Assembly: GCA_001898225.1 (NCBI GenBank)
Contig: MKTJ01000012.1
Location: 29,535-93,534 of the forward strand
Source of the DNA: Chloroflexi bacterium 54-19
Lineage (GTDB): Bacteria > Chloroflexota > Chloroflexia > Chloroheliales > Chloroheliaceae
Length of the DNA: 64,000 nucleotides
Direction: 5' to 3'
Position 1 is the stretch's first letter, and each line of letters opens with the position of its first letter. The position numbers and the translations under genes were made by a program. The notes under the pieces are model-generated. The model worked only from the letters and a program-made list of their open reading frames with translations, was not told the DNA's origin and searched no databases. This document shows positions 16,676-25,343 of this stretch, one piece after another.

Positions 16676-18322
16676 TTAACTCCCGGCAGCGAGAGGCCGT
16701 TGTTTGCGGCCCCGCCCAACGGTGCCGAGGTTGCGGATAAAGTTCCGCGCCCGGTTGTTCCGCCGCGCCGCCATCGGGGCCCCGGCCAGGGTAATCATCT
16801 CGCCACCTACTTCGACCGCTTTCTCGCCGCCATCAGCGCTTTCGCCGTGATTGCCAAGATAAGACAGGTACTTGTGGTAGCCCAGGAGCGAAGCCATCGC
16901 ATCGAGGCTCTGCGTAGGCACGCTGCGGGTGTAGGTATAACCCCGCCCGTTCGGCGCGGCCTCAATTACCAGTTCGCCCGGTTCCGGCAGCAGGCAGTGA
17001 TGGACGCCGCCGATACCGCTTAACATATCCTGGTAAGCCCCGGTCATAAAGACCCCGATGACCAGTTCTTCGCCGTCCTCGAAGTAGTCCACGTCCGGCA
17101 GCATCACCGTATCGTCCGGTTCGCCGGAGCGGTAAACATCGTCCGAATCGCAGGTCAGGCCCGAAATCCAGGCTTTTTTGAACGGTTTATCGTAGCCGTT
17201 CAGGGGCAAAACAATAAACTGCTGCTTCAAAGCCCAGGTATCCGGCAGCGACGACATCAACGAGCCGTCAATAACGTACCAGGCCACGTCCGGGTCGTGC
17301 GACGGTTTGGCGACCACCACTTTATAGAAATCAAAGCCGTAAGCCGCCGCCGTGTAGCGGCCAAACTCACCGATGATTTCGGGGTGGTCAATGCCGTACT
17401 CGGCGCAAAGGTGCATAATGCCTTCGGTCAGTTCGTCGGCGAAAGCCTGGTAATCGAAGTCAAAGTCCAGGCTGTAGGGAACCGGCATACCGCCCCCGAA
17501 GTTAAAGGCGCGGAGAGTGGGATGGACCAGTTTCAGCTCACAATAGTTGCGGAAGCTGATTAAGAGGGCCTTCACCCAGTTCTCGCGGTCCACACACTGG
17601 GTATCAATCATCGAGTGGAACATCACCAGTTTGAGGTTCGGCGTGGCGGCAATCCTGGCGGCAACCGCCTGAATATCGGCCTGGGCAACCCCAAAGCGGC
17701 TGGTCACGCGGGAGAAATCGCCGTAGGGCAGAATCGAGCGGTCGACCTGGAGGCGCAACCCTACCTCGAAATCGAAGGGGCTATTCGCAAAAGGGGCGAC
17801 TTCCCCGGCAGACTCGATAATCGGAATAATATTTTTAAAACCTTCGCGGCGCATCTGCATAATATTCTGGACGTAGGCCGAGGTCTTGAAACCGTTGGTG
17901 AGAATCATCCGGTCGGACGGCAAGTTACCGGCTTTCCAATGCAGCCGGGCCATTTGCAGGTCCATCGGGGAACTTGTTTCGTAGTGAGCGCCTGCCTGGA
18001 GGGCGGTGCGGATTAAATCTTCGTACTGGGCCGCCTTGGAAGCGTAGGCATAGGTAAATTTAGAGCGATAGCCCTTGCGCCGAAAAGCGCTGGCGAAATA
18101 GCCCTGCATTTTATGGACCTGGCGCGTAACAAGGGGGGTAAAGCCAATTTCCAGGGGAGAGCCGAATTCTTTACTGATTTGAAGTAAATCTAAATCCTGG
18201 CAGTAAAGGCGATTATTTTCTACAAAAAGGGAATCTGTTAATTGATTGGTATTTAGGCCGAAGCGGCCTCGCAAGTAGTCTAAATAGTTTGTGGTGGTAG
18301 GACCGGCAAGGGTCTGTATCAT
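16676..18322 (-). CDS. speA: Biosynthetic-type arginine decarboxylase (PLP fold III)
   Basis: A 548-residue PLP enzyme of the alanine-racemase/ornithine-decarboxylase fold, closest to SpeA arginine decarboxylases that make agmatine for polyamine synthesis. PLP Lys96 in YAYASKA, glycine loop FNFGGGMPVPY (about 271-281), EFGRYTAAAYG and the C-terminal catalytic TCDSDD (Cys about 391) are visible. It is about 100 residues shorter than the E. coli enzyme and has a Gly/Arg-rich basic tail instead of the usual C-terminus. A 380-base leader with a short translated-looking ORF precedes it (see 18364-18438). Substrate could also be another basic amino acid, but arginine is most likely. Confidence 0.85.
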   Translation of the reverse strand: MIQTLAGPTTTNYLDYLRGRFGLNTNQLTDSLFVENNRLYCQDLDLLQISKEFGSPLEIGFTPLVTRQVHKMQGYFASAFRRKGYRSKFTYAYASKAAQYEDLIRTALQAGAHYETSSPMDLQMARLHWKAGNLPSDRMILTNGFKTSAYVQNIMQMRREGFKNIIPIIESAGEVAPFANSPFDFEVGLRLQVDRSILPYGDFSRVTSRFGVAQADIQAVAARIAATPNLKLVMFHSMIDTQCVDRENWVKALLISFRNYCELKLVHPTLRAFNFGGGMPVPYSLDFDFDYQAFADELTEGIMHLCAEYGIDHPEIIGEFGRYTAAAYGFDFYKVVVAKPSHDPDVAWYVIDGSLMSSLPDTWALKQQFIVLPLNGYDKPFKKAWISGLTCDSDDVYRSGEPDDTVMLPDVDYFEDGEELVIGVFMTGAYQDMLSGIGGVHHCLLPEPGELVIEAAPNGRGYTYTRSVPTQSLDAMASLLGYHKYLSYLGNHGESADGGEKAVEVGGEMITLAGAPMAARRNNRARNFIRNLGTVGRGRKQRPLAAGS

Positions 18323-18363
18323 TCTATAGCGTACCTCTTATTCTTTCTAACCGGCGAGCAAAG

Positions 18364-18438
18364 CTAACCCGCCGTTGTTGATGGATGTCGAACAACAGTC
18401 TGGAAACACTCATTCTGGCGTACTGTGCTAGCTAACAT
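18364..18438 (-). CDS. 24-residue leader peptide ORF upstream of speA
   Basis: A short ORF with an unusually strong translation start: AAAGGAG (18450-18444) sits 5 bases before ATG 18438. It encodes 24 residues beginning MLASTVRQNECFQTVV, containing two Arg (CGC, CGA), and ends at TAG 18364, 41 bases before speA starts. The site is better than that of speA itself (AAGAGG, about 12 bases away). Leader peptides that stall ribosomes control polyamine genes elsewhere, for example speFL before speF in enterobacteria; here regulation by arginine or polyamine is inference. No family similarity is claimed. Confidence 0.55.
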   Translation of the reverse strand: MLASTVRQNECFQTVVRHPSTTAG

Positions 18439-18557
18439 ATAAACTCCTTTTGGTAGTCTTTACCGGGTCGAGGGCACGACGGCCAGCTTTTTCGCACAAA
18501 ACCTTGCTATCAAGCGCCCCAAGCATCTTCTTTTACGGAAAACATTACCGCTCCGGT

Positions 18558-18741
18558 CGGGTTTACGAAACCCGGCCAGGCAATCAATGCCGGTAAAGAT
18601 AGGACATACAACGGTTAGAACGAATAAGAATTTTTTCTCTTTCGAAGATAATATACGAAAAAGCCCCTGCCATGTTACAAAATTCTCAATCGCTCTCTTT
18701 ACGTAAGTACAAATTTTAGCATAAAAGACCCCACTTCACAA
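18558..18741 (-). promoter_or_regulatory. speA promoter and long 5' leader with hairpin
   Basis: On the minus strand TTGTGA (18741-18736), 17 bases, TAAAAT (18718-18713) predicts transcription from about 18706, giving a leader near 380 bases. It holds a hairpin CGGGTTT/AAACCCG (18558-18574, 3-base loop) and then the leader ORF. Rest of the leader is AT-rich without another clear gene. Confidence 0.5.
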
Positions 18742-19091
18742 TAAAGAATAGCACGAAAATACCCTTTATCCATCCCAATTTTAATAAGAATTTAACCTGC
18801 TGCCGCAATTTGCCCGGACCCTTAAGCGCCAGGGTATCGCCGGGCTATTTCTCAGCCTTAGTTCCGGCTTATTTCGAGTATTCGCAAAACCATTAAGAGT
18901 TTGACAATTGTAACAGAGAACCCTTTTTTAATCTTGACAAACAAAAAGTATTAGTATAAGCTAATTTTTGTGGCGGGCCGGGTTTTAGCCCAGGGCTGAA
19001 ACCTCCCAATTGGAAGCCTGGTATACATTCTCTACCCGAAAGAATTCTTCCAGCGGAAGGATTAAATAATTTTCAAAGGTACTCTGTAAAT
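18742..19091 (+). promoter_or_regulatory. Intergenic region with efe operon promoter and leader hairpin
   Basis: About 350 noncoding bases. TTGACA occurs at 18901-18906 and 18934-18939; the second has TATAAG at 18955-18960 with a short 15-base spacer. A 9-bp hairpin, GGTTTTAGC with GCTGAAACC (18981-19003), lies in the probable leader. I see no clear Fur box although the operon is an iron transporter. Confidence 0.4.
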
Positions 19092-20729
19092 ATGGTGACA
19101 AGTCTAAAGATTTCGCGTGTCTCCTGGTGGAAGCCATTAGTGGGGCTGCTTTTGCTGGCCCTGTGGCTGGGCAGCGCCAGTTTCGCCCTGGCCGATGCTT
19201 CCCAGGATAACCTCAAACGGATTAACATTCACGTCGATAACGCTCTCGCCGCTGTCAAAGCCAACGATATAGCCACGGCTAAGACCGAATTTCAGGCTTT
19301 TGACGATGCCTGGTTCGATATTGAAGACCCTATCCGGGCCAAATCCAAAGATTTTTATGCCGCTATCGAAGACAAGATGAATTATGTCAAGGACGCTCTG
19401 TCGTATAACCCCGTTGTGGCAAAAGACTTGCAGACCGCCCTTGAAAATCTCAACACTGTAAACCTTGCCTATATAAACGGTGCGACTACCGTACCGGATA
19501 CTTCCGCGACTGCCGCTGCTACCCCGGCCCCCGGCGCAACCGCCGCAGCGACTGTTCCGGCGACCACCGGTGCGACCGCCGCCGCTACTTCAACCCCAAC
19601 AAATACTGCCGCTTCCGGCACACCTACCGTTGCCTCTCTGCTAACCATCCTGGCAACCGCCAAAGACCAGCAAGCTAAAGGCGATTGGGACGGAGCCGCC
19701 GCCACTATCAAGAATTTCCAGACAACCTGGCTGGACGTGGAAGGCCAGATTAAGACCCGCTCGGCGGACGCTTACAAAGATACCGAGAATGACATGGCCC
19801 TGGCCTATACCCTGGCAAAACAGAAGTCAGCCGACCTGCCCGGTGTCCTTGACCGCATGTCCACCCGGCTCGAACCCTACAAAGACGCCAACACTTACGG
19901 CATTTTCGACGCCACTATCATCCTGTTACGCGAGGGCCTGGAAGCCCTGCTGGTAGTGGTCGCGTTGCTGGCCTTCCTTAAGAAGTCGGGCAACGACACC
20001 AAACAGTCCTGGATCTGGAGCGGGGCCGTCGCCGGGTTAGGCGTCAGTATCGCCCTGGGCCTGGCTATCCAGATGCTTTTCAGCAGCGCCATCAATTCGA
20101 GCAACCGCGAAATGATTGAAGGTATCACCGGGCTGGTTGCCTCGGTAATGCTCATCTACGTCAGCTACTGGATGCACAATAAATCGAGCGCGGTCGCCTG
20201 GAACCGTTATATCAAACAGCGCAGCACCGCCGCCCTGGCTAAAGGGAGCCTCATCGGGCTGGCTGCCCTGTCGTTCCTGGCAATCTTCCGGGAAGGGGCC
20301 GAAACAGTCCTGTTCTTCCTGGGGATGGGTTCGGGCATCTCGGCGGGCGACCTCATTTTAGGTCTGGCTATCGGGGCCGTTTTGCTCGGCATCCTGGGCT
20401 TTTTGCTGGTCGTGGTCGGCGTGCGTATCCCGATGGGACCATTCTTCCGGGTTGCGAGCATCCTGGTCTTTTACCTTTGCTTCAAGTTTGTCGGTACGGG
20501 CGTCCACGCCCTGCAAGTGGGGGGAGTGGTGCCCAGCACCACCGCCACATACCTGCCTGAAAACGGCTTTTTCGGCCTGTTCCCGACCTGGGAAACGACC
20601 CTGGCCCAGGTAGCCTTGCTCCTGATAGGGGCCGGGTTGGTCCTTTACAACCATTTCAAGACCACCAAAGAAGACGCGAAATCGGCCAAACCGGTTGAAA
20701 CCGGGGCCGCGTCTGCCGCTACCAAGTAG
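19092..20729 (+). CDS. efeU: EfeU/FTR1-family iron permease with extended N-terminal domain
   Basis: A 545-residue iron permease. A signal-like segment (1-35, ending FALADA) precedes two copies of a helical unit (about 38-120 and 195-275) joined by an Ala/Thr/Pro linker. The C-terminal half is an FTR1 domain with about seven TM segments and both REGxE motifs, LLREGLEALLVV (about 277) and IFREGAETVLFF (about 397), which bind iron for transport. It begins an operon with efeO and efeB, the standard ferrous-iron system. The N-terminal units share the pattern W-x-D-x-E...S...Y...E with the N-terminal part of the EfeO neighbour, pointing to a common origin. Confidence 0.9.
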   Translation: MVTSLKISRVSWWKPLVGLLLLALWLGSASFALADASQDNLKRINIHVDNALAAVKANDIATAKTEFQAFDDAWFDIEDPIRAKSKDFYAAIEDKMNYVKDALSYNPVVAKDLQTALENLNTVNLAYINGATTVPDTSATAAATPAPGATAAATVPATTGATAAATSTPTNTAASGTPTVASLLTILATAKDQQAKGDWDGAAATIKNFQTTWLDVEGQIKTRSADAYKDTENDMALAYTLAKQKSADLPGVLDRMSTRLEPYKDANTYGIFDATIILLREGLEALLVVVALLAFLKKSGNDTKQSWIWSGAVAGLGVSIALGLAIQMLFSSAINSSNREMIEGITGLVASVMLIYVSYWMHNKSSAVAWNRYIKQRSTAALAKGSLIGLAALSFLAIFREGAETVLFFLGMGSGISAGDLILGLAIGAVLLGILGFLLVVVGVRIPMGPFFRVASILVFYLCFKFVGTGVHALQVGGVVPSTTATYLPENGFFGLFPTWETTLAQVALLLIGAGLVLYNHFKTTKEDAKSAKPVETGAASAATK

Positions 20730-20841
20730 CGTATGAATCCTTTTGAACGGCTATTTAAGGATTGATTTGATTTATTTTTGGGAGATTGGAAAATCCTGAA
20801 TTTGCGATATTTGCTACCAGATGAGGAGAACTGAAAACATC

Positions 20842-22239
20842 ATGAATTTCTCGGTGAAATCAATCGCCAGGGGTATGCTGGCAACGAGCCTGTTGAGCCT
20901 GGCCCTGGTCGCCTGCGGTGACAATACGGCGACGACCGCACCTGCCGCCACTACCGCGGCTGCCACGACCGCTGCCGCCGGGACTTCGGCGGCGGCTACT
21001 ACTGCCCCTGCTGCGACCACTGCTGCCACGACTACGGTAGCCTCCACAACTGCTGCCGCGTCCACTACCGCCGCCACGACTACAACCGCCGCCACTACGG
21101 CGGCGGAAGCGACCACGGCTGCCGAAACCGGCCAGGCCACTACCAAGGGGGTCCAGGCCCTGACCGACCTGGGCAAAAACCTGGATGACACCAGCGCCGC
21201 CCTGCAAAAAGGCGACCTGACCGCCGCCAAAGCCGCTTACAAGCTCTTTGATAGCGGCTGGATTGATGCCGAGGGTTACGTCCAGCAGTATAGCCGCAAA
21301 CTCTACCAGGCTATCGAAGACGCCATGACCCCGGTGGGCCGCGAACTGCTGCGAAACGCCAATACCACCGTGGATACGGTTACACCTTTACTCAAAACCC
21401 TCAGTGACACCTATACCGACGGGGTCAAAAAGATGGCGGCGGTGGCCCAATCCGGCACCGGTACCTCTGGGGCGGAAGCTATCAGCGGCCCGGACGTGGA
21501 TGCGGCGACCACCAAAGTGGATGAATATCTCAAAGGAGAGGCCGATAAACTGGTGACCAACACCCAGACCTTTGTGGCGGCGGTCAAATCGAAAGACCTT
21601 GCCAGGGCCAAGGCCACCTACCAGCAGGCCCGCTATAACTATGAAGGTATCGAATTCCTGGCCGAAGTCTTCACCGACCTGGACGTGGCGATTGACGCCC
21701 GCCCCGACGATTTCCCGCAAGGCGAAAATGACCCGACCTGGACCGGCTTCCACCCGCTCGAAAAGGCTATCTGGGCCGACGGCAAACTGGATGCCAATAC
21801 CGACAAGCTGGCCGATAAACTCCTGGCCGATGTTAACACTCTCCACGGCCAGGTTAAGACCCTGACGATTGACCCGGGGACGGCGATTGCCGGGGCGGCG
21901 GACCTGATTGAAGAAATCCAGTCCGGCAAAATCACCGGCGAAGAAGAGCGCTACGGCCATACCGATTTTAATGATTTCAAAGCTAACCTGGCGAGCGCCA
22001 AGTTTGTTTACCAGGCGTATTCACCGTTTGTTAAACAACGCGACGCGGCCCTCGATACGGCCATCACGGCAGCCTTTGCCGATGTAGAGAAGGCCCTGGT
22101 GCCTTACTTCTCGGCGGATGGAGTTGCGGTGGATTATTCCAAGTTAAGTGACGCTGACCGCAAAGCCCTCGCCCAGAAAGTCGAAGCCCTGGCCGATAGT
22201 TTTAGCAAGGTCAACGGAACTCTCGGTCTCAACGCCTAG
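20842..22239 (+). CDS. efeO: EfeO-like iron-binding lipoprotein (imelysin/M75 domain)
   Basis: A 465-residue lipoprotein with lipobox ALVAC followed by an 80-residue Ala/Thr linker. An N-terminal helical unit (WIDAEGYVQQYSRKLYQAIED) is followed by the M75/imelysin-like domain: GFHPLEKAIWADG, IQSGKITGEEERYGHTD and a final helix. EfeO delivers iron to the EfeU permease. ATG 20842 is chosen over 20821 because TGAGGAG lies between them and the next residues begin a standard lipoprotein signal (NFSVKSIARGMLATSLL). It sits 112 bases after efeU and 54 before efeB. Lipid anchoring in place of free secretion fits a monoderm-type envelope. Confidence 0.9.
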   Translation: MNFSVKSIARGMLATSLLSLALVACGDNTATTAPAATTAAATTAAAGTSAAATTAPAATTAATTTVASTTAAASTTAATTTTAATTAAEATTAAETGQATTKGVQALTDLGKNLDDTSAALQKGDLTAAKAAYKLFDSGWIDAEGYVQQYSRKLYQAIEDAMTPVGRELLRNANTTVDTVTPLLKTLSDTYTDGVKKMAAVAQSGTGTSGAEAISGPDVDAATTKVDEYLKGEADKLVTNTQTFVAAVKSKDLARAKATYQQARYNYEGIEFLAEVFTDLDVAIDARPDDFPQGENDPTWTGFHPLEKAIWADGKLDANTDKLADKLLADVNTLHGQVKTLTIDPGTAIAGAADLIEEIQSGKITGEEERYGHTDFNDFKANLASAKFVYQAYSPFVKQRDAALDTAITAAFADVEKALVPYFSADGVAVDYSKLSDADRKALAQKVEALADSFSKVNGTLGLNA

Positions 22240-22293
22240 TTCCGGCCCGGTTAACGACATAGTTAAGTTTTTTAGTTAAGTGGAGTTCCTGTA

Positions 22294-23688
22294 ATGCCTG
22301 AAATCAGCCGGAGGGCTGCTCTAAAAGCGTTAGGACTGGCGACCGCTTCGGCGGTCGCCGGTGGCGCAGTCGCCACCGCAGCCTTCCATTCCCAAGAACA
22401 AGCCCAGGCCCCCGGTGCTTCTCCCACCGCACCCGCTCAAGCGACCGCGACCGCTGTTCCTGCGGCAACGGCTACACCTCAACCGACCGCGACAACCGCA
22501 CCTGCTCCCGCCGTGGAGTTATTTCCGTTTGAGGGCATCCACCAGGCCGGGGTTATCACCGATCCACCCCAGGCGGTACTGATGGTAGCCCTGCAAGTCC
22601 TCGGTGAAAAACCCGACGACCTGGTCAAACTCATGCAAATCCTGACCGCGCGCACCCGCGAGATGATGGCCGGGCAGATTGGCGTGGCGTCCGCCGAGGA
22701 CGAAAGGTTCCCGCCCCATAATACCGGCGACCTGGGCTACGACCCGCTCACGGAGGGCCGCCTCTCTATCATGCTGGGGCTGGGGTCTTCCCTGTTCACC
22801 CTGGATGGTAAGGACCGGTTTGGCCTGGCCTCCAAAAAACCGATTGCCCTCAAACCGATGCCACGCGACCTGGTCGGAGACCGCCTGGCCGGTAGCACGA
22901 TGCTCGATGGCGATATTTTCCTCCAGATTAGCAGCGACCACCCGCTGGTAAATATGCACGCCTTCCGCGACATTCTAAAAAATACCAAGGGAATGGTCAG
23001 CCCGGTCTGGGTGCAACCCGGTTTTCAGCGCTATTTCCAGAATACCCAGCCGGGCGAAGCCAAGGCCAGGGGATTGCTCGGCTTCAAAGACGGCACCGCT
23101 AACCTGGATACTAAAGATGCCGATTTGATGGCAAAACTGGTCTGGACCGGCTCGGAAGAACCCACCTGGGCCCAGGGCGGCACCTACGTGGCCGTCCGTA
23201 TTATCCGGGAACAGATTGAACGCTGGGATAGGCTCAATCTTTCACAGCAAGAGGCTTCGATTGGCCGCGTCAAGACGACCGGGGCCGTCCTCGGTAACAC
23301 TACCGAAACAGCCCTGCCCAGCTATGCCGACGACCCCGACGGCAAGATTGTGCCCCTGAACTCGCATATCCGCAAAGCTAACCCGCGCCTGGGCGAGGAA
23401 AGCGACAAACGCCGGATGTTGCGCCGGGGTTTCCTTTATGACAACGGGATAGACAAAAGCGGGCTGCTGGACGCGGGCTTCCTTTTCCAGGGGTTTTGCC
23501 GCAATATCGAAGAGCAGTTCGAGTTCGTCAAACGCAACTACATGTCGAACCGGCACTTTCCCAAGCAAAATACCGGGGTCCAGGACCTTGACGAGTACAT
23601 TTTCTGCATCGGGGGCGGTTACTTTTTCGTCCCGGCAGGAGTGAAAAAAGAAGACCGTTTCGTGGCCGATACCCTGCTTCTGGGCTAA
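22294..23688 (+). CDS. efeB: EfeB-type DyP peroxidase with Tat signal
   Basis: A 464-residue haem peroxidase exported by the Tat pathway: ISRRAALKALG (residues 4-14) is the twin-arginine motif, followed by a Thr/Ala/Pro linker to about 72. The DyP domain shows the catalytic GFKDGT (about 263-268), the proximal haem His in SHIRKANPR (about 357) and the late GFLFQGFCRNIEEQF. EfeB oxidises ferrous iron, or in other models releases iron from haem, for the EfeUO pair. It is the last gene of the operon, followed by a strong terminator. Confidence 0.93.
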   Translation: MPEISRRAALKALGLATASAVAGGAVATAAFHSQEQAQAPGASPTAPAQATATAVPAATATPQPTATTAPAPAVELFPFEGIHQAGVITDPPQAVLMVALQVLGEKPDDLVKLMQILTARTREMMAGQIGVASAEDERFPPHNTGDLGYDPLTEGRLSIMLGLGSSLFTLDGKDRFGLASKKPIALKPMPRDLVGDRLAGSTMLDGDIFLQISSDHPLVNMHAFRDILKNTKGMVSPVWVQPGFQRYFQNTQPGEAKARGLLGFKDGTANLDTKDADLMAKLVWTGSEEPTWAQGGTYVAVRIIREQIERWDRLNLSQQEASIGRVKTTGAVLGNTTETALPSYADDPDGKIVPLNSHIRKANPRLGEESDKRRMLRRGFLYDNGIDKSGLLDAGFLFQGFCRNIEEQFEFVKRNYMSNRHFPKQNTGVQDLDEYIFCIGGGYFFVPAGVKKEDRFVADTLLLG

Positions 23689-23705
23689 ACCGCCCAGAAT
23701 GAGAA

Positions 23706-23752
23706 AAAGCTCCTTTGAAGCCTGTTGTGTGTTTCAAAGGAGCTTTAATTTT
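23706..23752 (+). terminator. Rho-independent terminator of the efe operon
   Basis: AAAGCTCCTTTGAA (23706-23719) and TTCAAAGGAGCTTT (23733-23746) form a perfect 14-bp stem. TAATTTTAA follows. Confidence 0.9.
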
Positions 23753-24042
23753 AAGTGAGAACCGGTTAAACCGCCCGGTTGTCACGGCTACCGTGTTAAA
23801 CCCACCCCTGAATCTTTCTTTTACCGCAAAAATTGAACTCAGGCTATGCTTTTTTTACCCTTTTTAGGTGATTACAATCACACCCTCGACGGGCTTAAAA
23901 TGCTTGATTTTCTCAGAATGATGACTTAAAATGACTCCAAGTGTGCATATAAAGTCTGTTTCCCGGACGGGATATTTGCACCAGTTCTATGTTATTTCAA
24001 CTTAAATCTCAGAGAAATCCAGGTCAATTGAGGGGCCATTTA
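23753..24042 (+). promoter_or_regulatory. Intergenic region with promoter of the FHA-PP2C-protease operon
   Basis: A good match is TTGATT (23904-23909), 17 bases, TAAAAT (23927-23932). The remainder shows no gene or strong repeat. Confidence 0.6.
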
Positions 24043-25311
24043 ATGGAACTAATGGTAGAGTCGGGTCCAGACAAGGGTAAAACATTCGAAGTAGGCCCGG
24101 CAATGTTAGTGGCAGGACGTCAGGCCGGGGTAGACATTCTGCTAAATGATGACCAGATTTCCCGTCGGCATGCCTCCTTCGAAGAAGTCAACAATGTCCT
24201 GTTTTTGAACGACCTCGGCTCGGCTAACGGCACCCGCCTGAATGGCCGGACCATTTCGGCGAATCAGCCGGTATCACTGACGCCGGGGGACCGGGTCCAG
24301 ATTGGCCGGACCACTCTGCTGGTCCAGGGAACCCAGGCTGGCGGTGACCCTTTCAAGACCGAGGTAGCCGGGGCCATCCCGCCCGCGCCCCATATTATTA
24401 GCCCGGCTGCACCGGCCTATTCCAATTCGCCTGCCGGAGCATATTCGAACGAACCGCAGGGCGGCTACTACCAGCAGCCGAATAATGCCTATAACAGCCC
24501 CGCCCAGCCCCCGGCCTATAGCAACAACAATCCCAATTCGTACAATGCCCAACCACAACAAGCCTACTACCAGCCTCAACAACCCGCCCCGGTCGCCCGG
24601 AAAAAGGGTAGCTCGGCCCCGATTATTATTGGCGTACTGGCAATTATCGTGGTGGCGGCGGTTGCTATCGGCGCGATTTTCTTTTTAAGCAAAGGCACTA
24701 CAACTGCCACGCCTACCGTGCAGGGCTCGACTACCGGGACGCCAAGCGCCACCCAGGGCCCCGAACAACCCATCAAACAGGCGATGGTTGGCCCCAGCGG
24801 TAGCAACGCCTTGCCGCCTGCGCCGCCGGACCCGAACGCCGCGACCCCTACACCCAACCCGACCACTAATCCCGGCGCGGCGGGGAGCACCACCGCCCTC
24901 GGAATTTCCGTCAAGTACCCGACCGATTGGAAGACCAGTGTTGACGAAAGCAAGAGCGTTATTGAAAGCGACGCCCCGGATGGTGTAAGCTTTAGCCTGA
25001 TTTACCGGCGGTCCGGTCTGTCGGGCAGCGCGGTTGACCGGCTTACGGCTTACCTGCAAAACATCGAACCAAACATTACCAACTTCACTTTGACCCAGCA
25101 ACCCAAGTTTACTTCGTCAGATAACACGATTGCGGATGCCTATGTTACATTTACCGACAAAGATGGTAAACTACTCCAACGGGATTATATTCTGGCGACT
25201 AACAATAAAGCTGGCGATACTTATTTCATTCATTTTTCGACCGAAGATGCATCGTTCGACAGCCAAATAAGTACGTTTAATTCCATTTTACAATCTATAG
25301 TCATAAATTAA
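24043..25311 (+). CDS. FHA-domain membrane protein with extracytoplasmic domain
   Basis: A 422-residue single-pass protein. FHA domain at about 1-90 with the phosphothreonine-binding residues in AGRQAGVDILL, DQISRRHASF and LGSANGTRLNG. A Pro/Gln/Tyr/Asn-rich linker follows (about 115-180), then one TM helix (about 187-215), a Thr/Pro linker, and a C-terminal outside domain (about 285-422) with PsbP-like wording (ISVKYPTDWKTSVDE). ATG 24043 is chosen over 23989 because TTGAGGGG precedes it. Next in the operon comes a PP2C phosphatase, so it probably reads Thr phosphorylation inside the cell and links it to an outside domain. Confidence 0.85.
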   Translation: MELMVESGPDKGKTFEVGPAMLVAGRQAGVDILLNDDQISRRHASFEEVNNVLFLNDLGSANGTRLNGRTISANQPVSLTPGDRVQIGRTTLLVQGTQAGGDPFKTEVAGAIPPAPHIISPAAPAYSNSPAGAYSNEPQGGYYQQPNNAYNSPAQPPAYSNNNPNSYNAQPQQAYYQPQQPAPVARKKGSSAPIIIGVLAIIVVAAVAIGAIFFLSKGTTTATPTVQGSTTGTPSATQGPEQPIKQAMVGPSGSNALPPAPPDPNAATPTPNPTTNPGAAGSTTALGISVKYPTDWKTSVDESKSVIESDAPDGVSFSLIYRRSGLSGSAVDRLTAYLQNIEPNITNFTLTQQPKFTSSDNTIADAYVTFTDKDGKLLQRDYILATNNKAGDTYFIHFSTEDASFDSQISTFNSILQSIVIN

Positions 25312-25343
25312 GCGAAATTGGCCTATTTGCTGAGAGGAAATAA

